DNA of 64,000 nt from Anagrus nilaparvatae (lineage: Eukaryota; Arthropoda; Insecta; Hymenoptera; Mymaridae), in assembly GCA_022575985.1 (NCBI GenBank), contig JAKSXM010000107.1, positions 1,116,001 through 1,180,000 of the forward strand, in the 5' to 3' direction. The notes under the pieces are model-generated. The model had not been told where the DNA came from, ran no database searches, and saw only the letters and a list, made by a program, of their open reading frames with translations. Of this stretch, positions 39,058 through 50,859 are shown one piece after another; the first letter of the stretch is position 1, and the number at the start of each line of letters is the position of its first letter. A program made the translations under genes and the position numbers.

Positions 39058-39993
39058 TTTTAAGACAAATTTCAGCATTAATATGAATTATTCGATCGCT
39101 TGATATTCATCGTAAAATAATAAATTTTTCTTTTTAATCAATTAATTTTTCCCAGTGTATTCATCTCTTAAAGAAAAAAATCATTTTTATTGACCAAATT
39201 TCAATTTTTAGGTAAAAAACTGTGTTAAGTAAAGAGCATCCCGGAATATTAGGGGAAAATCTACACTAAAATGATATCTAAAAAATCTTTTACAGATTGT
39301 TTATAAATAAAAAAATATTGAGTTTCCCGTTGGAATTTTTCCCCCAGATGCATTTCATAGCGCAGGGGGGGCAAAAACGTGTTTTTTTTCTTTTTTTTTT
39401 TAAATTTAATAATTTTTTTTTTAATCTGTCAAAAATTCATATCTCTGGTTCCTTAATACCAAAATAGGTCTACAGGGTCTTAAAAGATTCAGTATTTTTG
39501 AATTTAAGGGTTCCTAAAGTGGGCAAAATTATGTTTTGACTTTTATATGTGAAAAAGGTATCAAAGGCGAATCTTTTAAGACCATGTAGACCTATTTTTG
39601 TACTAAGGAACCAAAGATATGAATTTTTGACAGATTTTTGAAAAAAAAGAGAAGAAAAATACGTTTTTGCCCTCCCTGCCCCATGGAGTGCAGCTGGGGG
39701 CAAAATTCCAACAGGGAACTTAATATTTTTTTATGTATAAACAATCTGTAAAAGGTTTTTTAGATATCATTCTGGTGCAGATTTCCCCCTAATATTCCAG
39801 GATGCTTTTTTGCTACTTACAGTTTTCAAAGGCTTTTGGCCTAAAAATTGAAATTTGGTCAATAAGAATGATTTTTTTTTCTTAAAGAAATGAATACACT
39901 GGGAAAAATTAATTGATTTTTAAAAAAAATTTATTATTTTACGATGAATATCAAGTGAATAATTCATACTATTGCTGAAATTTGTCTTAAAAT
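39058..39993. repeat. Fold-back element, arms about 460 bp
   Basis: The symmetry centre is near 39526. Matched pairs include TTCTTTTTAATCAATTAA near 39127 with its complement near 39910, AGCATCCCGGAATATTAGGG near 39236 with CCTAATATTCCAGGATGCT near 39791, and ATAGGTCTACAGGGTCTTAA near 39465 with its complement near 39570-39590. The 77-codon minus ORF (39470-39703) crosses the centre and is not a gene. Confidence 0.75.
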
Positions 39994-40010
39994 AGTATAT
40001 TAAGTATTAA

Positions 40011-40168
40011 GGGCGTAAAAGTTTTGGCACTAGCGTGAGCACTAGCTTAAAAATAAAATATGTTCACGCAAGTGTCTAAAGTATTTCGCCCATGGTGCTC
40101 ACAATATTTTTTGCCTACCTAGGCGTAGAACGAGTGCAGTAGATTCTTTACGCGCGAGTTTTACGCCC
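40011..40168. repeat. Short inverted-end element, tentative
   Basis: GGGCGTAAAA at 40011 is repeated as the exact complement TTTTACGCCC near 40159-40168. The interior is richer in CG words (CTAGCGTGAGC, TACGCGCGAG) than the surroundings. No target duplication is evident. Confidence 0.35.
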
Positions 40169-40199
40169 GGGAGGGCAAAAAGATTGTTTCTGATGCTTA

Positions 40200-41100
40200 A
40201 ATTGAAAAATATATCGAAAGTAAAATTTAATTAAGATAAAAAAAACTAATTATGTAGTAATTGCAATTGAAATTAATTATCAAAAAATTGTATAAAAAAA
40301 TAAAATTCATGAATGTAATAATAAAAGTGAAAAAATATATACCACAATTGAAATAAGTGCACATATGATTACGATGTGTGTAGAATATTTTGGCTATAAA
40401 CATAATGTAATAAAAGTTATTGACTGATAATAAAAGTGTGATAAATTATTTATGAGTAACTGTATATTATCTACTTAAAAGTCACGGTTCATAACGTATT
40501 ATATCTGCTTGTATAAATTTATTTCATTTTTTCAAGGTTGGAAGCTAATTTACCAACTAACGAAATTTTTTTAATTATTTGCAAAGATTGAATTAAGTTA
40601 GTCTATTTTATAAGCTTCAGCTATCAATACTGATATGAGTGCTTTATAGTTTTTTTCGCTTATGTTTAATTTTTCCTGATATTATAATGAGTCTGGTGTC
40701 AGATTGAGGTTTCATATTTATATTCATTGCTGACGTGGCCCTTTTTATTTGTTACGTCGTTTCGTCAATCTTTCTAAGAATTAATTTGCTAATTTAATTT
40801 CAATTTTTTAGTTCACCAATATTTCGATTTAAACTTGCAACAATAAGTTTGATTATTTAAAATTTATAATTTTTAAGAATTTTTTGAAGGAACAAAATCT
40901 TGAATGATTAATAAAAAAAGAGATTTTAAAATTTAAAATAATCGTCTCTCAATTTTCTCAATTATTTTATTATAAATTAATCTTCAAAATTTTTTCAAAA
41001 ATGATTGATTATAATAATAATCCAATATCATAATTCTTATTAAAAACTTAATTTAAAAAAGAGACCGACTTTATAGTCCATAAAATGATAAATTTTTTAT
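40200..41100. other. Intergenic DNA, nothing recognised
   Basis: A+T-rich sequence with no gene, repeat or RNA structure that I can support. Confidence 0.3.
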
Positions 41101-41112
41101 ATATATATACTA

Positions 41113-42487
41113 TCGATCAAAAAAAGATGTGGACCTCTCGTATTTTTGAAATATTTTCCAGAAAAATGGTCCTAAAATGTTCGGGTAAAAAAAAATCTGT
41201 TGAAAAATTATCCTTCGATCTGTGTAAAAAAATTTATGATTGTAACTTTATTAGGAGGGGAGGGACAGCAATAAATGCATCAAAAAAGTAAGAAAAAAAT
41301 TTTTTTATTTTTTATGCCGTTTTTAAACGTTTAATTGATGCATTAAAAATTATTTTAAATTAAACAAATTTTAACTTCAGGTTCTTTAACCCTTTAACTT
41401 CAGGGGAGCGTTGGAATTTTCAAAAAATATTAACAAATAAATTGTTTATAACAATTTAAGCTAAAATCGCTTCTGTTTATCGTAGAAACGTAATTCTTTT
41501 TTTAAATGACAGGTAATCATGCCTGGATTACAATTTTAGAATTTGGTCAATGTCAAAATATTGGTTTGATAACAGTATCCAAAAAACGAGTGAATTTTTA
41601 TGAATAGAATGTTAATAAATAAGCCCCATTGTTCATTAATAAACTGATGAATAAAAAAGTTTATGACCTAAACACCTGCCAATATCTTTATATTTTTTAA
41701 AGAAACAAGGTAAGCGTAGGCATTATTGAATACATATTATGATCAAGACAAACGCATTTTTAATATAAATTAAGACCTTAATTAGCAAGAAAACTCTGAA
41801 AAGGGCATATATGCCTTAAATCTTGCTTAAATAGAAGTTTTCCCTCGGTTTTTCCTGTCGATGTTGCAGGTTCCATATCTGTTACGCTTACCTTAATTCG
41901 TAAAAAAATTCAAGGATATCTACGGGTGCTTAGATCATAAATTTTTTTATTCATCAGGTTATTAATGAACAATGGGGCTTATTTATTAGCATTCTATTCA
42001 TAAAAATTCACTCGTTTTTTGGATACTGTTATCAAACCAATATTCTGACGTTGACCAAATTCTAAAATTGTAATCCAGGCATGATTAACTGTCTTTTAAA
42101 AAAAGAATTACGTTTCTACGATAAGCAGAAGCCATTTTAGCTTAAATTGTTATAAACAATTTATTTGTTAATATTTTTTGAAAATTCCAACGCTCCCCTG
42201 AAGTTAAAGGGTTAAAGAACCTACAGTTAAAATTTGGTTAATTTAAAATAATTTTTAATGCACCAATTAAACGTTTAAAAACGGCATAAAAAATAAAATT
42301 TTTTTTTCTTACTTTTTTGATGCATTTATTGCTGTTCCTCCCCTCCTAATAAAGTTACAATCATAAAATTTTTCACAGAGATTGAAGGATAATTTGTCAA
42401 CAGATTTTTTTTTACCCGAACATTCTGGGACCATTTTTCTGGAAAATATTTCAAAAATACGAGAGGTCCACATCTTTTTTTGATCGA
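41113..42487. repeat. Fold-back element with piggyBac-like internal ends
   Basis: The arms 41113-41720 and 41880-42487 are near reverse complements (centre near 41800); for example GATCAAAAAAAGATGTGG near 41116 pairs with CCACATCTTTTTTTGATC near 42468-42485. Within the arms, symmetric TTAACCCTTTAACTTCAGGG near 41388 and its complement near 42195-42214 look like piggyBac termini with TTAA. The loop holds GTAAGCGTAGG with GTTACGCTTACC and an A+T-rich core. The mirrored 62-94-codon ORFs on both strands are a consequence of the symmetry. Confidence 0.75.
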
Positions 42488-42619
42488 TATGAACCATTTT
42501 TTTGGGAAGCCACTCATAAAAAATGTACCATGCCAGTAATAAAAATAATTTTGTCCATAATCATCATTATACCCTTCAGACTTGCTAAATTCATTAATTT
42601 TGTATTTCATTCGGTTGCG

Positions 42620-44095
42620 TAATCAAGGAAATAGTTAAAATTTTAATAATAAATTTTAATAATAAATTTAATTAATTTATTTTAGTACTGGTATTTCTTT
42701 TAAATTTCTTTTTTATTATAATAAGCTAAATCTGTTTACTACACACCATTTTGTCTAATCTAAAATTACAGATTTTCCAAAAGCCCTTGTTAAAAATAAA
42801 TTAATATATTCCTGAGCCTAAATTATTGTTGATATAAGTATTTTTTTATGTTTTAATTTATATTAATTATTATTTTAACAATTCGTTTTTACAAACAGAG
42901 TGAGGATTTATCCTGATTGTATTGCATTGTTTACTTTTTTAAAGTTTTTTTTTTTTTATACCAGAACTTTTTTAATGATTTTGACTAGAATGAATACACA
43001 AACAAATTAATTTTGTCAAAAAAATATTATGAATTCAGAATTTTAGTATTTTATGTATATATACAAACTGCAAAAACATATTTATACAATTGAATAAATA
43101 AATACCTGTACCATTAAATTTATTTTTTATACTGTATACAATTTAAAAACTAGGTATATCTGAAGACCTAGCATCAATACCCATAATGTCAGGAAACTAT
43201 AATTGATCAGCATTAAGCAAAGAAAATTGTACGATATTTGAAACTACATTTTGAAAATACTCAATATGGTCAATAAGTAAAACCAAATTATTTTATATTG
43301 CTTTAATTAAATCATATTTTGTCATCGAACGCATTTTGATATTTGTAATAATGAAGATATTACAAAAATTAAAATCAATACTTATATTGAAAAATCAAAT
43401 TATAATAAGAATTAGATGTTCTAAATATTTACCTAACCAGCTAAAATACCTGAATTTAGATATTCTGCAAAATCTTAAATATAAAATTGTAAAATTTGAA
43501 AATTTAATCAACTTCATGATAGAAAAAAAATGCTGCCAAGTAATTTAGCACTACAATTTTGAAAAAAAAATTCTTTTTCCTTCGGAAAATTAGCAAAAGT
43601 ATCTGTTTTTTTTTTATTTAAAGTATATGTAGGCATATGCCGACCATATTAAATTTTCCCGGAAAATCGGTTTTCTTATACAATTTAATTAGACTGGAAA
43701 ACCAATAAACAAAAAAAATAAACAAATACTTTTACTTACACATTTCTTTAATATGCGTATCAAATATATTTCATCTCTAGTCCATAATATGGTAAACTTC
43801 TGAAAAACCCTGTCTTAATTTATTCGCCTTTCTCCTTCCATAGAGTCGTTCAAACATAACATAATCTCCTGCAAAAAGACTCCTCCACCTCTCTTTCATA
43901 ATAAAATCTTAAACTCCGCCCCGTCCTGGATTAATTTCTATACGTATACTTTCTCTATACTTTTCCTGCTTGTACTTAAATGTTAAAAACTTTTATAATA
44001 ATTTTTAGTAATGTTAAAGAATCTAAGATTTAAAAAATTTTTATTAATAATAATTAAATTGTAAATATAAATATAATATATTATATCTTTATTGT
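42620..44095. other. Intergenic DNA, nothing recognised
   Basis: A+T-rich; the pyrimidine-rich, somewhat less A+T-rich stretch at about 43780-43970 has no ORF or known motif. Confidence 0.3.
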
Positions 44096-44689
44096 AAATA
44101 TCCAAGAAAAAATGTTATGAGGTTAATTATGTGGTTAATTATGTGTTATTTGATTCAACGTTATTTTTTTAAAAACTTGAGTAACTTTTTGAATTCTACA
44201 TGCAAAGTGATGATGTAAAGTGTAAAAATTTCTGAAATTTAGAAAATTTAATTAAAAAAGACCAAAGTTTTCAGAATAAAATTTAATTGAAATTTTATCC
44301 TAGTAATCAAAATAAAAATAATGAATAAATAGTGGTGAAAAAATAAGTTTTTGCATAATTTTTAACTTTGTAGTAGCCTTAGTAGCTAACTTTACAAAAA
44401 TAAAAGTTTAATACCTTTTAATAGGTAATTTAAATAACATTTTGATATTCAATACCTCGATTCATCTCTAACAGAATCAGTAGTGCATTGTTTCCTGATA
44501 CCCAAATTAGGAAAAAAATTTTTTTTATACTGAACTTTGAATTTCCGGTAATATATTCTATCGGAAAAATACTACATTCATTTAAATTAATATCTTGAAA
44601 TCTGGAAATAATAAAGGCACAAAGAATTGTTTTTTTTTCTCAAAAATGTTATAATTAAACAAATTGTTTGTAATATGAATGCTTATCTC

Positions 44690-44745
44690 GGCTTCGCCTC
44701 GGATGCTAATTAACGTGCAAGCTAGGCCATTCTTTTTTTTGTTCC
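44690..44745 (-). repeat. GC-rich hairpin repeat, half copy
   Basis: CTCGGCTTCGCCTCGGATGC and, after an unrelated middle, GGCCATTCTTTTTTTTG match half of the double-hairpin repeat on the minus strand. The second half is missing, so the stem-loop cannot form. Confidence 0.5.
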
Positions 44746-45308
44746 GTTGGTTAAAAATGTACTATTATTTACATACCAACAATTTATAATTTATAATAAA
44801 ATTTACTACATTTTCCTTAAAAATGGATAATTTTATTATATTTATAAATTGTTGACATTTAAAAAAAAATATTTTATAAAAAATTATTGTAGGTATATTA
44901 TTTTAAGTATTATATATCATAAATAATAAATTTTTCAGTTTTAAAAGGTGTACTGTGTGTACACGAAACGTTACACGTTAAAAAAAAGATCTGTATTATT
45001 TATTTACTCTTTGTCAAGAAAATCATCTCTCATATTATGTTCAGGAAAGAATACTTTTTGACCCCCAATTAATTCTAAGTATGGTTGGGATAAAAGTCTT
45101 GGGTATTCATGCTAGGGCGAAAAAATTAAAATTTTCATTCATAAAAATAATTTTCTCAACCTCGAAAACCCCCAGGTAATGTATAAATTTCCTTAATTTA
45201 GGGAGTTATAACTCTCTGAGCCAGAGAGTAATACTACTGGTTATTTTTGTTATAGAATAACCGCACAAATACAAAAAAATGTAAAAAAACAAGGAAAATC
45301 AGAATTTT

Positions 45309-45680
45309 TTAAATCCATTGCTATGAGCTTGTTTATACTAAAGCCTAAAGATTTTCATAGTATAGAAGTTATATGAAATTTCCTGGAGAATCAAAATCTA
45401 AACTTATTTGACTCTTACGAGGTCATTTAGTGCGGGAAAATTCAGAAAAACTGTTGAAAATGATGAAAATCCGACTTTTGTATTTCAGACATTTGGTGTG
45501 AGCTCGTTTACATTAAAGCCTAAAAAATATTTAAATAAAGGAAGTATGTAAAATTTCCCTGGGAATCCAAATTTTTTTTAATTTAAATCATTCGGTGTCA
45601 TTTAGAGCGGGAAAATTCAAAAAACTGAAAAAAATGAGAAAAATTGAAGAAAATTTACGATTTTTCGGTTATTTCAGGGT
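45309..45680 (+). repeat. Tandem duplication, two units of about 175 bp
   Basis: The unit at about 45309-45485 (TGAGCTTGTTTATACTAAAGCC, AAATTTCCTGG, GTCATTTAGTGCGGGAAAATTC) is repeated at about 45489-45680 with TGAGCTCGTTTACATTAAAGCC, AAATTTCCCTGG and GTCATTTAGAGCGGGAAAATTC. Non-coding. Confidence 0.65.
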
Positions 45681-46019
45681 CTAGGAAGTTCGATCGCATC
45701 TAGGTTGATATGGCACCCAAAAATATATATAAAAACACGCTTTTTCTGAGAAGCTTAATAAAAAACTCAGATATACAATTTTTCTGTAGCTTCCGTAAAA
45801 TACCCTGTGAATTTATCGATTTTACGGCTCCCCGTGTAGGAATTTTCAAAAACTAATAGCAGGACTGGATTCCTGAGAAAATTTTACTAAAAAAATTCCT
45901 GAGAAAATTTTACGTTTCAGCGATCCGTCCTGGAAACTTTTGCTGTATTCACTAAGAATTAATCATATATAATATGGTGTTGTTTGTGTAAAAAAATATA
46001 AACGTTATAAAATAATTTT

Positions 46020-46780
46020 AATTTTTCGTTTATTTATAATCTGCTAATAACGTACAAGTAATAAAATATATTTTTTATGCAGTTTTTAGTAAAAATTAGC
46101 AATTTTTTTCTGCACAAATATGTATTAAGTATTATTTAAAATGTTTTTACATATCTAGGTCAAAAAACGCCTATTTTCTGCCCTAGGGAGACGGATTTTT
46201 TGCCCATTATATGTAAAACCATATTTTAGAACATGGAACAAAATATGGGGTTTGACTTTTGCATGCTGTCTGCACTCTGCACAACTGCATAAAACCGCAT
46301 GCAATGCCGAAACCAATATTTTATCTCTTGTTTAATAAATAGATAGCTAGCTATGATGCAACAGGTTTATATGTTATATGCATATATACAATGTGTTTTT
46401 TTAAGGTAACTGAATTTTTTTTGTATTTTTTTTTATTTTTAACTAATTTTTTTATATACAAGTATTATTTTTCACTCTATTTTTTGGATTTGATACCCAA
46501 TTTTTGGAAATTTTCTTCCTCAAATTTTTTTTAAAAAATAGGGTATCAAATCCAAAAAATTGAGTGAAAACTAATACTTATTCTATAAAAAAGAATTAGT
46601 TAAAAATAAAAAAAATACAAGCAAATACAGAGTTACCTTCAAAAAGCACATTGTTTATAAAACATTTTAAAGTACATATTTGTCCACAAAAAATTACTAA
46701 TATTTATTAAAAACTGCATAAAAAAATATAATATTACTTACGTTATTAACAGATTATAAATAAACAAAAAACTAACATCT
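46020..46780. repeat. Nested palindrome inside the 44.1-47.95 kb element
   Basis: The inner arms 46393-46520 and 46535-46650 are reverse complements (GGATTTGATACCCAATTTTT near 46487 with GGGTATCAAATCC near 46543). The outer arms 46020-46150 and 46658-46780 also pair. The left side carries about 250 bp (46151-46390) without a partner, consistent with a later insertion or one-sided deletion. Confidence 0.6.
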
Positions 46781-46849
46781 CTTTTAAAAAATGATATATA
46801 ATAGATTTTTCAAAGTCTTTTATTTATTTATATATACTTACCTAAGTCT

Positions 46850-46945
46850 CATTTGACCACCCCCCTTAAATAGGACAAATTTGACCCCCTCCTTAATTTT
46901 CAAGTTCTGAAGTACCCCCTCCCTATAAACATGCTCCATGTTAAT
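46850..46945 (+). repeat. C-rich minisatellite half-element
   Basis: Two units of the TTTGACCACCCCCCTTAAAT type are followed by TCCCTATAAACATGCTCC, matching the left arm of the element at 6320-7625. No right arm is found nearby. Confidence 0.6.
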
Positions 46946-48130
46946 AAAAGTAAATTTTACAATAAAATAACATCCTTTGAGTAACCAGCAAATAATTATC
47001 TCATACTACCAATTTTATTCGAATTTTAATACAGATAACTTTTTTTGTTTGAACAATCTTATAAACAATTTAATATTGTTTATAATATTGCTAATAATAA
47101 ATATTTTCTTATTTTTCATAAATTCAACCTTTTCTGCCAAATCTAAGGATTTGGAGATATTAAAAAAAAAAGTTATATTCTTTGATCGCGCGCATAAGTG
47201 TAGTTTTTGCTATTTAAAGCGTGAGAAATTCATTTTTAATAAAAAATTCCCCGAAATTCTTGTTTAGCAACCTTCAGAATATCTTATGAACCGAATCTGA
47301 ATGAAGAGAGTAATGATGAGTAATTAACATTTGAGTAATGAGTAATTAACATTTGACTGATGAGTAATTAACATTTTCAGATTTCAAGATTTTAATTTAA
47401 ATGAATGAAGTATTTTTCCAATAGAATAAATTACCGGAAATTAAAAGTTCAGGTATAAATAAAAATTTTTTCCTAATTTGGGTATCAAGAAACAATGCAC
47501 TACTGATTCTGTTAGATATGAATCGAGGTATTGAATACCTAAATGTTATTTAAATTACAATTAAAAGGTATTAAAATTTTATTTTTGTAAGGTTAGCTAC
47601 TAAGATTAGGCTACTACAAAGTTCAAAATTATGCAAAAACTTATTTTTTTCACCACTTTTTATTCATTGTTTTTATTTTGAATACTAGGATCAAATTTCA
47701 ATTAAATTTTATTCTGAAAAATTTTTGTTTTTTTATAAATTAAATTTTCTATATTTCAGAAATTTTTACACTTTACATCATCGCTTTGCATGTTGAATGC
47801 AGAAAGTTAATCAATTTTTTAAAAAAATAACGTTTAATCAAATAACCACATAATTAACTACGCATAATTAACCGCACAATTTACCACATAATTAATCACA
47901 TAATTAACCACGTATTTAACTACATAATTAACCACATGAAATTTTCTCCTGGGTAGCTTTAAATTTAAATATTTTATTATTATTATTATTTATTGAATTT
48001 ATTTGCTGAAGCAAAATACTTCACTCTTATTGCACTTTTGGTAAATAGTTAATTACAAGTAAATATATAGAATGTAAATATAAAATATATTTATAAATTT
48101 TAATAAATTTTGTCTTATATAATTAAGCCT

Positions 48131-48467
48131 ATCTAAATATTATTTTTAGAAAAATATGCAAATAAAAACACTTATCATGTAATAATAAAAACTTTTTTAT
48201 TTTATTTTTCAAAAAACCGTCGTATGTGGACTTAGTACAGATACATAATATCATTCGATGACGCGTTTCAGTATTATAAATACCATCATCAGATCTTAAT
48301 TTTTAATTATATAAAACAAATAATTTGTAATCACTGATTATTTTACACTTCTTAAATTTTATTCTTTTAAAAACATTTTGATAACTTAGCCGAAACATAA
48401 TAATTGTAAACTAGACACGATAAAGTTCAGTTTTATACTAAATCAAATGAAATAAAAATAAAAATAG
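48131..48467 (-). repeat. Penelope-like element, left inverted arm
   Basis: About 337 bp that are the near-exact reverse complement of 49526-49859. Terminal inverted copies of the element's own end are typical of Penelope-like retroelements. The minus strand of this arm contains the hammerhead-like core at 48257-48295. Confidence 0.8.
48257..48295 (-). ncRNA. Hammerhead ribozyme-like motif, left arm
   Basis: Read on the minus strand: GAT, then CTGATGA, a 6-bp stem II (GGTATT with AATACT, one G-T wobble, loop TAT), GAAAC, GCGTC, then ATC, which pairs with the leading GAT to start stem I. Stem III is minimal (A-U, C-G), as known for hammerheads in Penelope-like elements, which may work as dimers. 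GTC is the expected cleavage triplet. Confidence 0.65.
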
Positions 48468-49300
48468 TTTTAGACATAACATTCTTTTTAGACATAACAA
48501 TTAGCAATATAAATAACAGTATAAAGTTTGACATATATAGGAAACCTACCACTACCAGTACTACAATACACGCAAGTTCATATCATCCTCACTCACATAA
48601 AATAGCCGCCTATAACAGCTTAATATACAGAGCCACTAAGATACCTTTGGAAAAAGAGAAGTACATCCAAGAAATAAATACAATAAAATACATTGCAATT
48701 AGTAATGGATATAACACAAATATGATTGATAAACTAATAAGAAAACGTTTTAAAAAAGACAAATATAAACACCTAAATAATACAAAAGAAGATAATAAAT
48801 ACATATCCATGAATTACACAAATATCCTGCCAGAATATATGCTAAATTCCATCAAGAAAATAGGTTTTCAAGTGTCTTTCAGAACATCTAATAACATCGG
48901 GAACAAGTTATTACATCGCAATAAAATTTACTTAACCAAAGAGAAAAGTGGCATTTACAAAATGCAGTGTAAAGATTGTGATAAAATATATATAGGTCAG
49001 ACAGGGAGAACTTTTTATAAAAGATATACCGAACACCTCCCAAAAAGTGATATAAGAAAAGTGGACTCAATATTTGCTAAACATCTTATGAACGAAAACC
49101 ATGACACACAAAGTTTTGAAGATTCTTGTGTTCCCTTACATATATGTCAAAAAGGATCTATTATGAACGCTATAGAAGAATTTGAGATATATAAAGCAAT
49201 TAAAAAAGACCCTCAAAAAGTGTTAAATGAAAAATTGAAGTTCAAAAATAATAGTTTATATGATACGGTTTTAGACACATACAATAGTGACATTATATAA
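48467..49300 (+). mobile_element. Penelope-like element ORF: RT C-terminus plus GIY-YIG endonuclease
   Basis: An open frame runs from the edge of the left arm to TAA at 49298-49300, about 277 codons; the first ATG is at 48647, but homology starts earlier. The N-terminal part (LDITISNINNSIKFDIYRKP, then TIHASSYHPHSHKIAAYNS) matches the end of the Penelope reverse transcriptase domain. The C-terminal part has the GIY-YIG endonuclease core (SGIYKMQCKDCDKIYIGQTG, then RTFYKRYTEHL) with a Cys-x2-Cys, as in this order. The catalytic RT motifs (including YxDD) are absent, so this is a 5'-truncated, non-autonomous copy, yet the remaining frame is open. It lies exactly between two inverted arms. Confidence 0.88.
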
Positions 49301-49525
49301 TAGTGTACTAAATAAAAATTTTTTAATATTTTTATTGTTATTTTCATTTTTATTTTGTAAAAAAATACACATATAATTATTATTATCATTATCATATTTA
49401 TAATTTTAAATTTAGTATAATCTTTAAAATTTAAAATACCAAATAATATTTAAAATACATACATAGAAAGAGTAAACACGTTTTTATTATATTTATATAA
49501 ATAATACTAAAATTTGAATACTCAA

Positions 49526-49859
49526 CTATTTTTATTTTTATTTCATTTGATTTAGTATAAAACTGAACTTTATCGTGTCTAGTTTACAATTATTATGTTT
49601 CGGCTAAGTTATCAAAATGTTTTTAAAAGAATAAAATTTAAGAAGTGTAAAATAATCAGTGATTACAAATTATTTGTTTTATATAATTAAAAATTAAGAT
49701 CTGATGATGGTATTTATAATACTGAAACGCGTCATCGAATGATATTATGTATCTGTACTAAGTCCACATACGACGGTTTTTTGAAAAATAAAATAAAAAA
49801 GTTTTTATTACATGATAAGTGTTTTTATTTGCATATTTTTATAAAAATAATATTTAGAT
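49526..49859 (+). repeat. Penelope-like element, right inverted arm
   Basis: Near-exact reverse complement of 48131-48467. It begins CTATTTTTATTTTTATTTC after the GIY-YIG frame and ends ATATTTAGAT. The high arm identity suggests one recent event or gene conversion. Confidence 0.8.
49698..49736 (+). ncRNA. Hammerhead ribozyme-like motif, right arm
   Basis: Same 39-nt core as in the left arm, here on the plus strand: GAT-CTGATGA, stem II, GAAAC-GCGTC-ATC. All catalytic-core bases (CUGANGA, GAAA, GUC) are present. It is 3' of the endonuclease frame in the sense orientation, so a transcript of the element would contain it. Confidence 0.68.
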
Positions 49860-49933
49860 ATATTTACGTGGCTTGGATTATACCAAACAAGATTAATAAT
49901 CATATTATTAATTATATATATATTATATAATTA

Positions 49934-50131
49934 AGCCCTTCTTCCACTCACTTAATAGACGTGTACAATACAAGACTTGAATAATACACGCGGTCAATTT
50001 TAAGCAGTTTAGTTGGAAGATATTCATAACTAATCATTCGAAATCCCCGACTATACACTTCTTAAATGAGGCTACTTGTATTATGCAAGCCGTGTACTAT
50101 ACACGTCTATTAAGTGACTAGAAAAAGGGCT
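49934..50131. mobile_element. PIF/Harbinger-like MITE, 198 bp
   Basis: It is flanked by TTA (49931-49933 and 50132-50134), a 3-bp target duplication typical of PIF/Harbinger. The ends are long inverted repeats: AGCCCTTCTTCCACTCACTT on the left and the complement of AAGTGACTAGAAAAAGGGCT on the right, continuing through AATAGACGTGTA. No ORF. It sits about 70 bp from the Penelope right arm. Confidence 0.7.
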
Positions 50132-50620
50132 TTAGTCAACAATTAAATTTAATACATAAAAAATAGTCAACATTATTCAATCTAATAGTGAATACAATTA
50201 TAAGTATGAATATAAATATATTTTTCAAGTCAATATAGTAACAATAAACTGTTTAATGTTTTTATGTAAAATATACACTCCCAACGTGTAATTGATCATT
50301 TGATGTAATGAACAAAAAATATTAAAAATTTTAACCTTAATTGATGAAATGGTCAGAAATATTGAATTTTCTTGCACGGTTTGCTCAATAATAAAAATTG
50401 AATATATATTATATTTTTCATGCTTAGTAATATTCTCAAAAACGCGCGGTACAGCTGGGTTAACTGTTTTTTTTTTTTAATAATTATTTTTATTACATTT
50501 TTTAATTTAAATTTTCTTAATTTTAAAAAAAGTATGGATTTTTTATTGAATTTAATTTAAAAAAATAGTGCGATGCTGTGATCAAGTAAAAAATGAAAGA
50601 AGCCATAGATATTGTAGAAA

Positions 50621-50843
50621 ATCCCTGCCGGGTCTGTAAGCCAATATTTTCAATAAAAGAAATAATTTTTGCTTTTGCTATTGAATGAAGAGTATAAAAA
50701 ATTCAATATGCTGATCTGATCAATTTGGCAAGAAATGAACGATAAAAAACAATACAGCTTTCTAAAATATTCAAAGTTTTTGCATTTTGATAATATTCAT
50801 TATTGCATAATTTAATTATTGCCTTACGGATCCGGCGGGGATA
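50621..50843. repeat. Inverted-end repeat, tentative MITE
   Basis: ATCCCTGCCGGGTCTGTAAG near 50622 pairs (17 of 20) with the complement of CTTACGGATCCGGCGGGGAT near 50822-50841. The interior is A+T-rich. No target duplication is established. Confidence 0.45.
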
Positions 50844-50859
50844 GAAAAAAAAAGCAACA

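Larger units (their letters stand above)
44101..47955. repeat. Composite inverted-repeat element, arms about 500 bp
   Basis: The left arm (about 44101-44600) is the reverse complement of the right arm (about 47390-47955): ATACCTCGATTCAT near 44453 pairs with ATGAATCGAGGTAT near 47518, and TTTTTGCATAATTTTTAACTTT near 44348 pairs near 47620. The right arm end carries about seven copies of a 12-15 bp unit of the type CACATAATTAAC (47850-47938), against two in the left arm. The 2.8-kb interior has no long ORF but contains the nested repeats listed separately, so it looks like an old non-autonomous element invaded by others. Confidence 0.65.

Noticed and set aside
42326..42610. 94-codon and 62-codon minus ORFs in the 41-42 kb fold-back
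   Set aside because: They share DNA in two frames and have a mirror at 41085-41291; a product of the inverted repeat, not a transposase.
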